Part shown: positions 46,761-55,004 of the stretch, one piece after another
How positions within the stretch are numbered: the stretch's first letter is position 1
Layout of the letters: the number at the start of each line of letters is the position of its first letter
Assembly (NCBI RefSeq): GCF_001426755.1
Contig: NZ_LMFJ01000001.1
Location: 1,626,964 to 1,690,963, forward strand
Direction: 5' to 3'
DNA length: 64,000 nucleotides
Source: Aeromicrobium sp. Root495
GTDB taxonomy: Bacteria > Actinomycetota > Actinomycetes > Propionibacteriales > Nocardioidaceae
Translations under genes and position numbers: made by a program
The notes under the pieces: generated by a model
The model's input: the letters and a program-made list of their open reading frames with translations, nothing else
Told to the model about the DNA's origin: nothing
The model's database searches: none

Positions 46761-48482
46761 ATGCCGATCACTCGTCGTCGCCTCATCCAGACCGGGACCG
46801 CCGTCGGAGGGGCCGCCGCCTTCGGCTTCCCGACCCTGCGGGCCTCCGCGGCCACCGGTCTCGCCGCGCCTGAGGGCACCACGGCCGCGTCCACGTTCCA
46901 GAAGGGTGCGGCCGGCACCGGCGGCTACACCCGGATCGTCCAGGGCGGCGGAGAGCCGCACGTCGTGCGGCCCGACCTGCGGGCTCCGGCCGGCCCCCAG
47001 CGCACCACGGCGCGCCAGGCGCTCATGTCGTTCGCGCACCTCACCGACGTCCACATCGTCGATGCCCAGTCGCCGTCCCGCGTGGAGTACGTCGACCGCC
47101 TCGACGACACCTACAGCGCCGGCGACGTCACCCTGCAGGGCCTGCTCAGCTCGAGCTACCGCGCCCACGAGATGCTCACGACCCACGTGGCCGACGCCAT
47201 GGTGCAGTCGGTGAACCGCGTCGGCCGCGGCCCCGTGGTCGGCCAGAAGCTGTCGTTCGCGATCCAGACGGGCGACAACTCCGACAACTGCCAGTACAAC
47301 GAGGTGCGGTGGAACATCGACGTCCTCGACGGCAAGAAGGTCACGCCCGACTCCGGCAGCCGGCTCGCCTGGGAGGGCGTCCACGACCGGGTGCAGTGGG
47401 ACCCGCACTACTGGCACCCGGAGGGCAAGGGCCTGCTGCAGCGCTCGGAGGACATCTACACCTCGCGCTTCGGCTTCCCCAAGGTCCCGGGGCTGCTCGA
47501 CGCCGCCCGTCGCGCGTTCACCCCGCAGGGCCTCAAGCTCCCCTGGTTCAGCGTCTTCGGCAACCACGACGGGCTCGTGCAGGGCAACTTCCCGCACACG
47601 TTGCCGCTCGGCGTCCTGGGCACCGGGCCGCTCAAGGTCCAGACGCTGCCGCCCGGTCTCTCGCAGACCGACGTGCTGACGTCGCTCAAGACGCTCGACC
47701 TCAAGGGCCTGCTCGACGCCACGGCGCTCGGCTCGTCGGTCCGGCTCGTGAGCCCCGACGGCGAGCGACGCAACCTCACGCGCCAGCAGGTCGTGGAGGA
47801 GCACTTCAAGACCCAGGGGGCACCGGTCGGCCACGGCTTCACCCAGGACAACCGGACCAAGGGCACCGCCTACTACACGTTCGACTCCGGGCCGGTCCGA
47901 TGCATCGTGATGGACAGCGTGAACCCCAACGGCTACGCCGACGGCTCGCTCGACAAGACCCAGTTCACGTGGCTCCAGCAGGTGCTGGCCTCCTCCACCG
48001 ACAAGTACGTCATCGTCTTCAGCCACCACACGTCGAGCACGATGACCAACCCGCTCGTCGCGACCGGGCTCGACCTCGACACCCGCGTGCTCGGTCCCGC
48101 CGTCGTCGACCTGCTGCTCGCCCACCAGCACGTGATCGCCTGGGTCAACGGTCACACCCACCGCAACCAGGTCACCCCTCACCCGAGCCCCGACGGCACG
48201 AGCGGCTTCTGGGAGATCAACACCGCCTCGCACGTCGACTTCCCGCAGCAGTCGCGGCTCATCGAGCTGGTCGACAACAGGGACGGCACCATCTCGCTGT
48301 TCACGACGATGCTCGACCACTCGGGCCCCACCAGCAACGGTGGATCGCTCAGCACCTCGTTGGCCCTGGCCGCCCTGGCCCGCGAGCTGGCCGCCAACGA
48401 CCCGCAGCTGCGCACCGGCGGGCTCTCCGGCAGCCCCCAGGACCGCAACACCGAGCTGCTCCTCACCAACCCCCTCGCCTGA
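46761..48482 (+). CDS. Tat-exported metallophosphoesterase (TIGR03767-like)
   Basis: 573 residues. ITRRRLIQTG and the hydrophobic stretch to about residue 31 are a twin-arginine signal. Metal-binding motifs are present: HLTDVHI (D..H), QTGDNSDN, FGNHDG, FSHHTS and NGHTHRN. Length and layout match a family of actinobacterial secreted phosphoesterases known as TIGR03767. Substrate unknown. The start MPITRRR gives the Tat motif at the usual position. An inverted-repeat element follows its stop. Confidence 0.85.
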   Translation: MPITRRRLIQTGTAVGGAAAFGFPTLRASAATGLAAPEGTTAASTFQKGAAGTGGYTRIVQGGGEPHVVRPDLRAPAGPQRTTARQALMSFAHLTDVHIVDAQSPSRVEYVDRLDDTYSAGDVTLQGLLSSSYRAHEMLTTHVADAMVQSVNRVGRGPVVGQKLSFAIQTGDNSDNCQYNEVRWNIDVLDGKKVTPDSGSRLAWEGVHDRVQWDPHYWHPEGKGLLQRSEDIYTSRFGFPKVPGLLDAARRAFTPQGLKLPWFSVFGNHDGLVQGNFPHTLPLGVLGTGPLKVQTLPPGLSQTDVLTSLKTLDLKGLLDATALGSSVRLVSPDGERRNLTRQQVVEEHFKTQGAPVGHGFTQDNRTKGTAYYTFDSGPVRCIVMDSVNPNGYADGSLDKTQFTWLQQVLASSTDKYVIVFSHHTSSTMTNPLVATGLDLDTRVLGPAVVDLLLAHQHVIAWVNGHTHRNQVTPHPSPDGTSGFWEINTASHVDFPQQSRLIELVDNRDGTISLFTTMLDHSGPTSNGGSLSTSLALAALARELAANDPQLRTGGLSGSPQDRNTELLLTNPLA

Positions 48483-48483
48483 G

Positions 48484-48566
48484 CGACGGTCTACCACGGG
48501 GTGTGGGGAGACCGACCCATCCCTACGGAAGCTTCCCCAGGGATGGGTCGGGTTGCCGAGGGGAGC
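48484..48566 (-). repeat. Structured intergenic repeat, copy B (opposite orientation to copy A)
   Basis: The first hairpin (48514-48549) has half-site GACCCATCCCTACGGAAG with two mismatched pairs. The second (48488-48513) reads, on the minus strand, GGTCT paired with AGACC plus CC/GG. Compared with copy A at 40787, one pair of the second stem changes from T-A to C-G, keeping pairing. It lies between convergent genes. Confidence 0.8.
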
Positions 48567-48570
48567 TCGG

Positions 48571-48894
48571 TCAGAGGAACGGGCGGACCTCGATCTTGCG
48601 GTTGCAGGCTCTCGACGCCTCGGCGCCCAGGGCGAACGCCTCGTCGAGGTCGTCGGCCTCCATGATCCAGAAGCCGGCGAGGTACTCCTTGGACTCGACG
48701 AACGGGCCGTCGGTCACGAGCCCTCGCCCGGCGCGGTCGTCGATCGTCCTCGCGGGTGACGGGTCACCCAGCCCACCGGCGAACACCCACCGCCCCGCGG
48801 CCTTGAGCTTCTCGTTGAAGGCGTCGACCGCGTCCTGCTCGACCTGTGTCTCGGGGCCGGTGCCGTCGTCGATCACGGAAACCAGGAACTGCAT
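48571..48894 (-). CDS. YCII-family protein (DGPF domain)
   Basis: 107 residues. MQFLVSVIDD, then GGLGDPSPARTI and TDGPFVESKEYLAGFWIMEA (the DGPF signature), with IEVRPF at the end. YCII-like proteins are small, sometimes fused to sigma factors; enzymatic role unclear. The ATG at 48894 is preferred because AGGAG lies 9 bases before it. The ATG at 48903 would leave no spacer. The mismatch in terminal repeats makes a shared terminator with the phosphoesterase plausible. Confidence 0.82.
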   Translation of the reverse strand: MQFLVSVIDDGTGPETQVEQDAVDAFNEKLKAAGRWVFAGGLGDPSPARTIDDRAGRGLVTDGPFVESKEYLAGFWIMEADDLDEAFALGAEASRACNRKIEVRPFL

Positions 48895-48981
48895 CGCACT
48901 CATCTCCTCGGGTCGGGGTCGCCCTCGTGGCTGCCCTCATCATGACCACGAACGGGACCCGGGCGAAACGACAACCCGCGC

Positions 48982-49323
48982 TCAGGACCTGCTCGCGCAC
49001 GTGATGCACGTCCGTGCGACAGGCCTGGCCTCCAGACGTCCGCCGCCGATCGCGGCGCCGCACCGCTCGCAGACGCCGTAGGTGCCGGACTCCAGCCGCT
49101 CGACCGCGGCGTCGAGCTCGGCGAGATGTCGGCGCGCCTGCTGGACGAGGGCTCCCAGCTGGGAGCGCTCGAAGGCGATCGTGGCACCCTCCGGGTCGTG
49201 CTCGTCGTCGGCGTTGTCGTCGTACGACGCGGCGACGACGGCGTCGTAGTCGCCCGTCAGCCCGGCGAGGCGCCTGAGGGTCTCCTGGCGGTCGCGCTCG
49301 AGGCGCTCTCGTGGGTCCGTCAC
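48982..49323 (-). CDS. DksA/TraR-type zinc-finger protein
   Basis: 113 residues. A coiled-coil-forming N-terminal region (DRQETLRRLAGLTGDYDAVV, LGALVQQARRHLAELDAAVE) and a C-terminal C4 zinc finger (CERCG..CITC) match the DksA/TraR family. Such proteins can bind RNA polymerase in the secondary channel or act as small general regulators. It lies 16 bases downstream of rlmN, probably in one transcript. Confidence 0.88.
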   Translation of the reverse strand: MTDPRERLERDRQETLRRLAGLTGDYDAVVAASYDDNADDEHDPEGATIAFERSQLGALVQQARRHLAELDAAVERLESGTYGVCERCGAAIGGGRLEARPVARTCITCASRS

Positions 49324-49339
49324 GACGGTCCCGCCGGGG

Positions 49340-50464
49340 CTACTCGGACGCGGCCAGCTGGCCGCAGGCGGCGTCGATCTCGTCGCCCCGGGTGTCGCGG
49401 ATGGTGGTGCTGATGCCCTTGGCCTCGAGACGGCGCACGAACTCGTCCATGTCGTCGTCGCGCGAGCGGGTGAAGCGCGCGCCGGGGATCTCGTTGAGCG
49501 GGATGAGGTTCACGTGGACCCAGCCCCAGTCGCCGAACCCGTTGAGCACGTCGGCGAGGAGGTCGGCGCGCCAGGCCTGGTCGTTGATGTCGCGCATCAT
49601 GGCGTACTCGATGGAGACGCGACGCTTGGTGGTGCGGGCGTACTCCCACGCGGCCTCGACGGTCTCGTGGACGCTGTAGCGCGTGTTGATGGGCACGAGC
49701 TCGTTGCGCAGCTCGTCGTCGGGCGCGTGGAGCGACAGCGCCAGCGTGACAGGGATCCCCTCGGTGGCGAGCTGCTTCATGCGTGGGACGAGCCCCACCG
49801 TGCTGACCGTGATGTTGCGGGCCGAGAGACCCAGCCCGTCGGGGTCGGTTGCGACCATGCGGCGGATGGACCCGATGACGGCCTTGTAGTTGGCCATCGG
49901 CTCGCCCATGCCCATGAAGACGATGTTGGAGAGCCGGCCAGGACCGCCGGCCACGAGGCCGTTGGCCATGGCCGCGGCACCGTCGACGACCTGGTCGATG
50001 ATCTCGGCCGTGCTCATGTTGCGCTGCAGCCCGCCCTGTCCCGTCGCGCAGAACGGGCAGGCCATGCCACACCCTGCCTGGCTGGAGACGCACAACGTGG
50101 CGCGGTCGGTGTAGCGCATCAGGACCGACTCCACGAGGGCACCGTCGAAGAGGCGCCAGAGCGTCTTGCGCGTGGTGCCCTTGTCGGCCTCCTGCGTGCG
50201 GACCGACGTGAGGAGCGTGGGCAGGAGGGCCTCGGCGATGGCGTCGCGCTGGGCGGCGGGCAGGTCGGTCATGGCCGACGGGTCGCGCTGCAGGCGGGCG
50301 AAGTAGTGGTGCGAGACCTGCTTCAGGCGGAAGGCCGGGAGGCCCAGCTTCTCGGCCTGCTCCTTGCGCTCCTCGGGCGAGAGGTCGGCGAGGTGACGCG
50401 GGGGCTTGGCGCGGCCGCGCGGCTGCTCGAGGACGAGCGGCAAGGTCTTGATGGCGTCACTCAC
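49340..50464 (-). CDS. rlmN: Dual-specificity 23S rRNA/tRNA m2A methyltransferase (radical SAM)
   Basis: 374 residues. It methylates A2503 of 23S rRNA and A37 of some tRNAs. The radical SAM cysteines are in [15 protein letters not shown] (CxxxCxxC), GMGEPMANY is the family motif, and the C-terminal cysteine required for the methyl relay is in [11 protein letters not shown]. Length is standard. It is followed by the DksA/TraR gene. The upstream region carries an unusual inverted repeat. Confidence 0.95.
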   Translation of the reverse strand: MSDAIKTLPLVLEQPRGRAKPPRHLADLSPEERKEQAEKLGLPAFRLKQVSHHYFARLQRDPSAMTDLPAAQRDAIAEALLPTLLTSVRTQEADKGTTRKTLWRLFDGALVESVLMRYTDRATLCVSSQAGCGMACPFCATGQGGLQRNMSTAEIIDQVVDGAAAMANGLVAGGPGRLSNIVFMGMGEPMANYKAVIGSIRRMVATDPDGLGLSARNITVSTVGLVPRMKQLATEGIPVTLALSLHAPDDELRNELVPINTRYSVHETVEAAWEYARTTKRRVSIEYAMMRDINDQAWRADLLADVLNGFGDWGWVHVNLIPLNEIPGARFTRSRDDDMDEFVRRLEAKGISTTIRDTRGDEIDAACGQLAASE

Positions 50465-50521
50465 CCACCCATTCTCCCAGACGACGCCACTCCCCCGAAA
50501 TCGTCGAGAAAGTCAGTCCCA

Positions 50522-50599
50522 CGAGTGGCGCAAAGTGGGGTTCGAGTGGCGCAGATCGGCGCGACACGCCGTCCCAAAAATGCCAATCTGCGCCACTCG
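50522..50599. repeat. Inverted repeat with an extra direct copy of the arm, upstream of rlmN
   Basis: Arm CGAGTGGCGCAGATCGGC (50543-50560) pairs with 50582-50599 with one G-T position; the loop is 21 bases. CGAGTGGCGCA also occurs 21 bases earlier, at 50522-50532. The element sits between rlmN and the zinc-peptidase gene, both on the minus strand. No coding sequence is seen here. Confidence 0.75.
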
Positions 50600-50610
50600 C
50601 GGAACGAGGG

Positions 50611-51591
50611 TCAGGAGCGGACGAGGTCGGCGACGAGGTCGAGCTTCTGCAGCACCTTCTCGGGCAGGACGAACGGGTAGAGGTCGTTCGCGCCCATGGA
50701 GCGGTTGATCTGGTTGAGCGCGATGCTGAGCGGGATCCAGACGCCCTGCACGAGGTCGCGGAACGAGGAGAAGACGTCAGGGTCCACCGTGATGAGGCCG
50801 TGGGCCGACGCCGAGCCGATGGTGTCGCGGATGTGCAGGACGTGCGCGAACGTCTCGGCGAAGTCCTCGAACGGGTGCATCGTGGCGTACGTGGAGATGT
50901 AGTCGTTCTCCCAGCCCACCGGCGGCCCCTCGGAGTAGTGCCGATCGATCTCGGCCTGGTAGTCCTTCGTGTCGTCGCCGAACATCGCCCGGACGCGGTC
51001 GAGGTCGTCGCCGACCGCGAGGACCGACTCGTAGTAGTGGCCGATCTCGTGGCGCATGTGGCCGAGCATCGTGCGGTAGGGCTCGTCGAGCTGCACGCGG
51101 ACCTTCTCGCGCCGAGCGTCGTCGGCCTCGGCGAGGTCGATGGTGATGATGCCGTCGTCGTGCCCGATGACGACGTTCTCGTCGACGCTGGACAGGAGGT
51201 CGAAGGCCAGACCGCCCTCGTCGCCGTCCTCGAGGCTCGTGACCTTCAGTCCGAGCACGTCGAGCTCGACGATGAGGTGCCGCTTGGCGCGCTCGGCGAC
51301 GGGGAACTGCGAGAGCCCCTCGAGGTCGTCGTCGGCCGGGCGGGTCCGGGTCAGGCGACAGCTGAAGCACGGCGACGCCGGCTGCTCCGTGAGCCACGTG
51401 CAGCCGGACAGCGCCGTGTTCTCGCAGACGTGCCAGATGTAGCCCTCGGCGTCGACGTAGGTCCTGTCCTCCTGGAGCGGGACGATGTCGCCCTCGGGGC
51501 GGCTGAAGCCGAGCGACGTCCCGCAGGACATGCACACGGAGTTCTCGAAGTACAGGGCATTTCCGCAGACGCGGCAGGAGAAAGAACGCAC
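50611..51591 (-). CDS. Putative zinc-binding metallopeptidase with N-terminal zinc ribbon
   Basis: 326 residues from a GTG. A zinc ribbon (CRVCGNALYFENSVCMSCGT, two CxxC pairs) opens the protein. A second pair of cysteines follows in CTWLTEQPASPCFSC. The HEIGHYY motif (about residue 187) with a distal acidic residue gives a metallopeptidase active site. I recall this family (COG4307-like) as often encoded with ATP-grasp/Alpha-E and transglutaminase genes, which is the case here. Substrate unknown; it may process the product of the neighbouring ligases. Confidence 0.75.
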   Translation of the reverse strand: MRSFSCRVCGNALYFENSVCMSCGTSLGFSRPEGDIVPLQEDRTYVDAEGYIWHVCENTALSGCTWLTEQPASPCFSCRLTRTRPADDDLEGLSQFPVAERAKRHLIVELDVLGLKVTSLEDGDEGGLAFDLLSSVDENVVIGHDDGIITIDLAEADDARREKVRVQLDEPYRTMLGHMRHEIGHYYESVLAVGDDLDRVRAMFGDDTKDYQAEIDRHYSEGPPVGWENDYISTYATMHPFEDFAETFAHVLHIRDTIGSASAHGLITVDPDVFSSFRDLVQGVWIPLSIALNQINRSMGANDLYPFVLPEKVLQKLDLVADLVRS

Positions 51592-51648
51592 GGGCCAGTG
51601 TTACGCACCGAGGGGCGAGGCGCTCGTCGGGAGAGGGTGCCCCGCGTC

Positions 51649-52536
51649 TCAGTGGCCGGAGCCGGCCACGACGGGCGCGACGTCGACCTCCACGCCCATC
51701 GTCGACTCCTTGGCGTCGGTGAAGATGACGCCCTTGAGGGGCGGCACGTCGCCGTAGTCCCGGCCCCAGGCCACCGTGACGTAGCGCTCCCCCGCCCGCT
51801 GGTCGTTGGTGGGGTCGAGGGCGAGCCAGGTGTCCTGGCCGAGCCACACCGCGGCCCAGGCGTGGGAGGCGTCGGCACCCACGATCCGTTCCTTGCCCGG
51901 TGGCGGGTCGGTGGCGAGGTAGCCGCTCACGTACCGCACCGCGAGCCCGTGGCTGCGCAGGCAGGCGAGCGTGAGGTGGGCGAAGTCCTGGCACACGCCG
52001 GCCCGCGTCTCGAGGACGTCGGCGATCGTGCTCGTGACCGTGGTGGCCCCGGGCTCGTAGGTGAAGTCGGCGTGGATGCGCTGCATCAGCTCGGTGGCCG
52101 CCTCCCCGAGGGGACGTCCGGGCAGGAGCGAGACGGCGGCGTAGGCGTGTGCCTCGGGCGTGTGGTCGACGAGCGCCGATCCGAGTGCGAAGTCGACAGT
52201 GCGCCAAGCGTCCGGGTCGGTGCTCGTCCCGGGACGGCACGTCTCCCACGGCTGGACCAGCAGCGCGTCGTCGTACCGCGGCTCGAGCACCTCGACCTCG
52301 CTGCGAGCCGTCACCGAGAGGGCCTGGTGCGGCTCCGTGACCTGGAAGTAGGTGACGGTGTTGCCGTAGTGGTCGAGATCGGTGCGCAGGTCGCCGGGCT
52401 CCGGGTCGATCGTCACGACGCTCGAGGCGACGTCCTGCCACGGGAGCGACCGCGGCGTCAGGTAGCCGACGCCGAGGCTGTCACTGACGTCGGCGTCGTA
52501 GGAGTACGTGGTGCGGTGGGAGACGACGTACCTCAC
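51649..52536 (-). CDS. Transglutaminase-like cysteine protease-fold protein
   Basis: 295 residues. The N-terminal bacterial transglutaminase domain (MRYVVSHRTTYSYDADVSDS) is followed by the catalytic core: Cys in RAGVCQDFAHLTLACLR, His in GADASHAWAAVWL and Asp in ALDPTNDQ. The GTG start overlaps the stop of the ATP-grasp/Alpha-E gene. Members hydrolyse or form amide bonds on peptides. It is the third gene of the putative peptide-tagging operon. Confidence 0.88.
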   Translation of the reverse strand: MRYVVSHRTTYSYDADVSDSLGVGYLTPRSLPWQDVASSVVTIDPEPGDLRTDLDHYGNTVTYFQVTEPHQALSVTARSEVEVLEPRYDDALLVQPWETCRPGTSTDPDAWRTVDFALGSALVDHTPEAHAYAAVSLLPGRPLGEAATELMQRIHADFTYEPGATTVTSTIADVLETRAGVCQDFAHLTLACLRSHGLAVRYVSGYLATDPPPGKERIVGADASHAWAAVWLGQDTWLALDPTNDQRAGERYVTVAWGRDYGDVPPLKGVIFTDAKESTMGVEVDVAPVVAGSGH

Positions 52537-55004
52537 GGACCTCGCACCTCGAGCCGGGTGTGGCCGGACCGTCCGAGCCCGAAGGAGCGCGGTGTCGGTG
52601 CGCCGGCGAGGTGCAGCTCGACGACCGCGTCGGCCAGTCGCGTGAGCTGGCCGAGCAGGACGTCGAGCAGGTGCTGCAGGTGCGGACGGGCCTCGCCGTC
52701 GACCGTCCCCAGCATGGCGAGGTCGGCGCGGTCGAGCTCCTCGAGCAGGTCGAGGACGAGTCGCTCGGGTCGCGTGCTGCCCGTGGAGGTGGGCAGCGCC
52801 GCCAGGCTGGTCTGCACCGTGGCGAGCACGAAGCGCAGCGACCGGGGGTTCTCGGGGTCGAGCAGCAGGAGGTCGAGGACGTTCGTGAGCCGCACGTAGT
52901 CGCGGTACCGCCGACGATGGGTGACGGCCGACTCCGACACGGCCAGCACGGCGTGGTGCACGTCGCGGTCGACGTCGATGCCGCGGCGGACGGTGGTGGT
53001 GGCGCGCAGGAGACGCACGAGCTGCAGGCCGCGCTCGATGGCCCGGCCGGTCTCCAGCAGGTACCAGCCGGGGTCGCGCATCATCTGCGACGTGACCCCG
53101 TAGAGCGAGAGCACCCCGGACAGCATGCGTCCCGCGCTCTCGGCCACCTGGTGGCTGTACGGGTACTCGACGAGCGCCTGGGCCGCTCGGTCGGTGGAGC
53201 CGAAGGCGCGCCACACGTCGGAGGAGAGCTGGTCGCGCGAGCCCTGCGCTGCGTCGCGCAGCGCCGCGAGCGACTGCGCCACCGAGCCGGGTCGGTGCGG
53301 GTCGAGCAGGTTGCTGCGGAAGTCGGCGTCGGGCGACGGGTCAGGGGTGGGGCTCAGCGCCGAGACCGTGGTCATCAGGACGCGCAGCGTGGCTCCGCCC
53401 GAGGAGTACGGCCGGGACCGGAAGTCCTCGCTCAGGGCGTGCGTCTGCAGGACGAGCCGCAGCATGTCCTCGGTGCGCTCGGCGTACCGGCCGAACCAGA
53501 ACATGTCCTCGAGCACACGCGGCACCATGGCGGCCGGAGCCCGCACGTTGGTCATGGCCAGGACGTCGGCGAGGCCCTGGTCGGGGTCCTCCGGCCGGCC
53601 CTTCAGCACCCACACGTCCTTGCTGGAGACCGAGCGTCCGGCGTCGAGCACGCTGGCCAGACCGCCCATGAGCGGGCGGTAGGTGGAGCCGTACCGCATC
53701 GTGAAGGTGCGCAGGGCGACCGGGACCGGGGCCACGCCGAGCCCGTGCACGGCGGCGGTCTGCGAGACCGTGACCTGCTCCTGGACGACGAAGCGGTGCG
53801 GCTCCGCGACCAAGGTGGCGCGGAGCTCGTCATGGTTCTCCGAGGGGCGCCAGCCGGGCCGGTCGATGGCCCTGACGACGACGGATCCGAGCTGGCCAAG
53901 GGCCGCTTCGAGTGCCCCCGGGTCCCCCAGCCACGAGGTGGGGAGCGACGGCAGACGCAGCGGCTCGTCCAGCAGCAGCTCGCACATGGCCGACATGTAC
54001 GGCAGGAGGCCCGGGTTCTCCAGGACCCCGGACCCGATCCCGTTGACGATCCGGACGCTGCCCCGACGGGACGCCTCTGCGAGGCCGGCCACGCCCAGCT
54101 GCGACTCGCCCCGCAGCTCGAGGGGGTCGCTCCAGGCCGCGTCCACCCGGCGGAGCACGACGTCGACCCGCTCCAGGCGGCCGAAGACACGCATCCACAC
54201 CGCACCGTCGCGCACCACGAGGTCGGAGCCCTGCACGAGGGGGAAGCCGAGGCTCGAGGCGATGAAGGACTGGTCGTACGCCGTCTCGGAGTGGGTGCCC
54301 GGCGTGAGGACGACCACCCGGGGGTTGGGCACGTGCTCAGGGGCCGAGGCGAGGATGGCGCTACGCATCGCCTGGAAGTACGGCGCCATGCGGTGCAGCC
54401 CGGCCTCGCGGTACAGCTCGGGCAGGACGCGCGAGATGACCCGTCGGTTCTCCATGGCGTAGCCGATGCCCGACGGCGCCTGGGTGCGGTCGGCGAGGGC
54501 CCGCCACTCCCCTGCGGCGTTGCGGCCCAGGTCGGTGGCGGAGAGCAGCAGCAGCTGGGGGTCGGCGGAGGGCCGGGCCATGGCGCGCACGAAGCCGCGG
54601 TGCCCGTAGACCACGGCGGGCGGCAGGACGCCGCTCGCGAGCAGCCTCTGCGGCCCGTACAGGTCCTGCAGGACCGCGTTGAGCAGCTCTGAACGCTGCG
54701 CGAGGCCCACCTCGAGGCCGGCCCACTCCTCGGCCCCGATGACCAGGGGAAGCGGGTCGAGCCGCCACGGGGCGGCCTCCTCGCCGGGACGGGTGTACGT
54801 GACGCCGTCGTCGCTCAGGAAGCGTCCGATCTCGCGCCGGACCCGCCGCAGCCGGTCCGACGTGAGCTCCGCGACCTCCGCTCCGAGGCTCTTCCAGGCC
54901 GGGCGGAGCGTGCCGTCGGGAGCCGTCAGCTCGTCGTAGCGACCGGGCTCCTCGGACAGCGTGGGCTGGGTGACGGCTGCCGCGTAGTCGCGCAGCACCG
55001 TCAC
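52533..55004 (-). CDS. Circularly permuted ATP-grasp / Alpha-E (DUF403) fusion
   Basis: 823 residues from a GTG. The N-terminal part (about 40-500) is the circularly permuted ATP-grasp domain (COG2308-like): VVYGHRGFVRAMARPS, SGIGYAMENRRVISRVLPEL, TPGTHSETAYDQSFIASSLG and RIVNGIGSGVLENPGLLPY. From about residue 500 (RVLEDMFWFGRYAERTEDML) the Alpha-E domain (COG2307-like) follows. These are often two genes; the fusion implies they act together. ATP-grasp enzymes form amide bonds through acylphosphates. It overlaps both neighbours. Confidence 0.88.
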   Translation of the reverse strand: MTVLRDYAAAVTQPTLSEEPGRYDELTAPDGTLRPAWKSLGAEVAELTSDRLRRVRREIGRFLSDDGVTYTRPGEEAAPWRLDPLPLVIGAEEWAGLEVGLAQRSELLNAVLQDLYGPQRLLASGVLPPAVVYGHRGFVRAMARPSADPQLLLLSATDLGRNAAGEWRALADRTQAPSGIGYAMENRRVISRVLPELYREAGLHRMAPYFQAMRSAILASAPEHVPNPRVVVLTPGTHSETAYDQSFIASSLGFPLVQGSDLVVRDGAVWMRVFGRLERVDVVLRRVDAAWSDPLELRGESQLGVAGLAEASRRGSVRIVNGIGSGVLENPGLLPYMSAMCELLLDEPLRLPSLPTSWLGDPGALEAALGQLGSVVVRAIDRPGWRPSENHDELRATLVAEPHRFVVQEQVTVSQTAAVHGLGVAPVPVALRTFTMRYGSTYRPLMGGLASVLDAGRSVSSKDVWVLKGRPEDPDQGLADVLAMTNVRAPAAMVPRVLEDMFWFGRYAERTEDMLRLVLQTHALSEDFRSRPYSSGGATLRVLMTTVSALSPTPDPSPDADFRSNLLDPHRPGSVAQSLAALRDAAQGSRDQLSSDVWRAFGSTDRAAQALVEYPYSHQVAESAGRMLSGVLSLYGVTSQMMRDPGWYLLETGRAIERGLQLVRLLRATTTVRRGIDVDRDVHHAVLAVSESAVTHRRRYRDYVRLTNVLDLLLLDPENPRSLRFVLATVQTSLAALPTSTGSTRPERLVLDLLEELDRADLAMLGTVDGEARPHLQHLLDVLLGQLTRLADAVVELHLAGAPTPRSFGLGRSGHTRLEVRGP

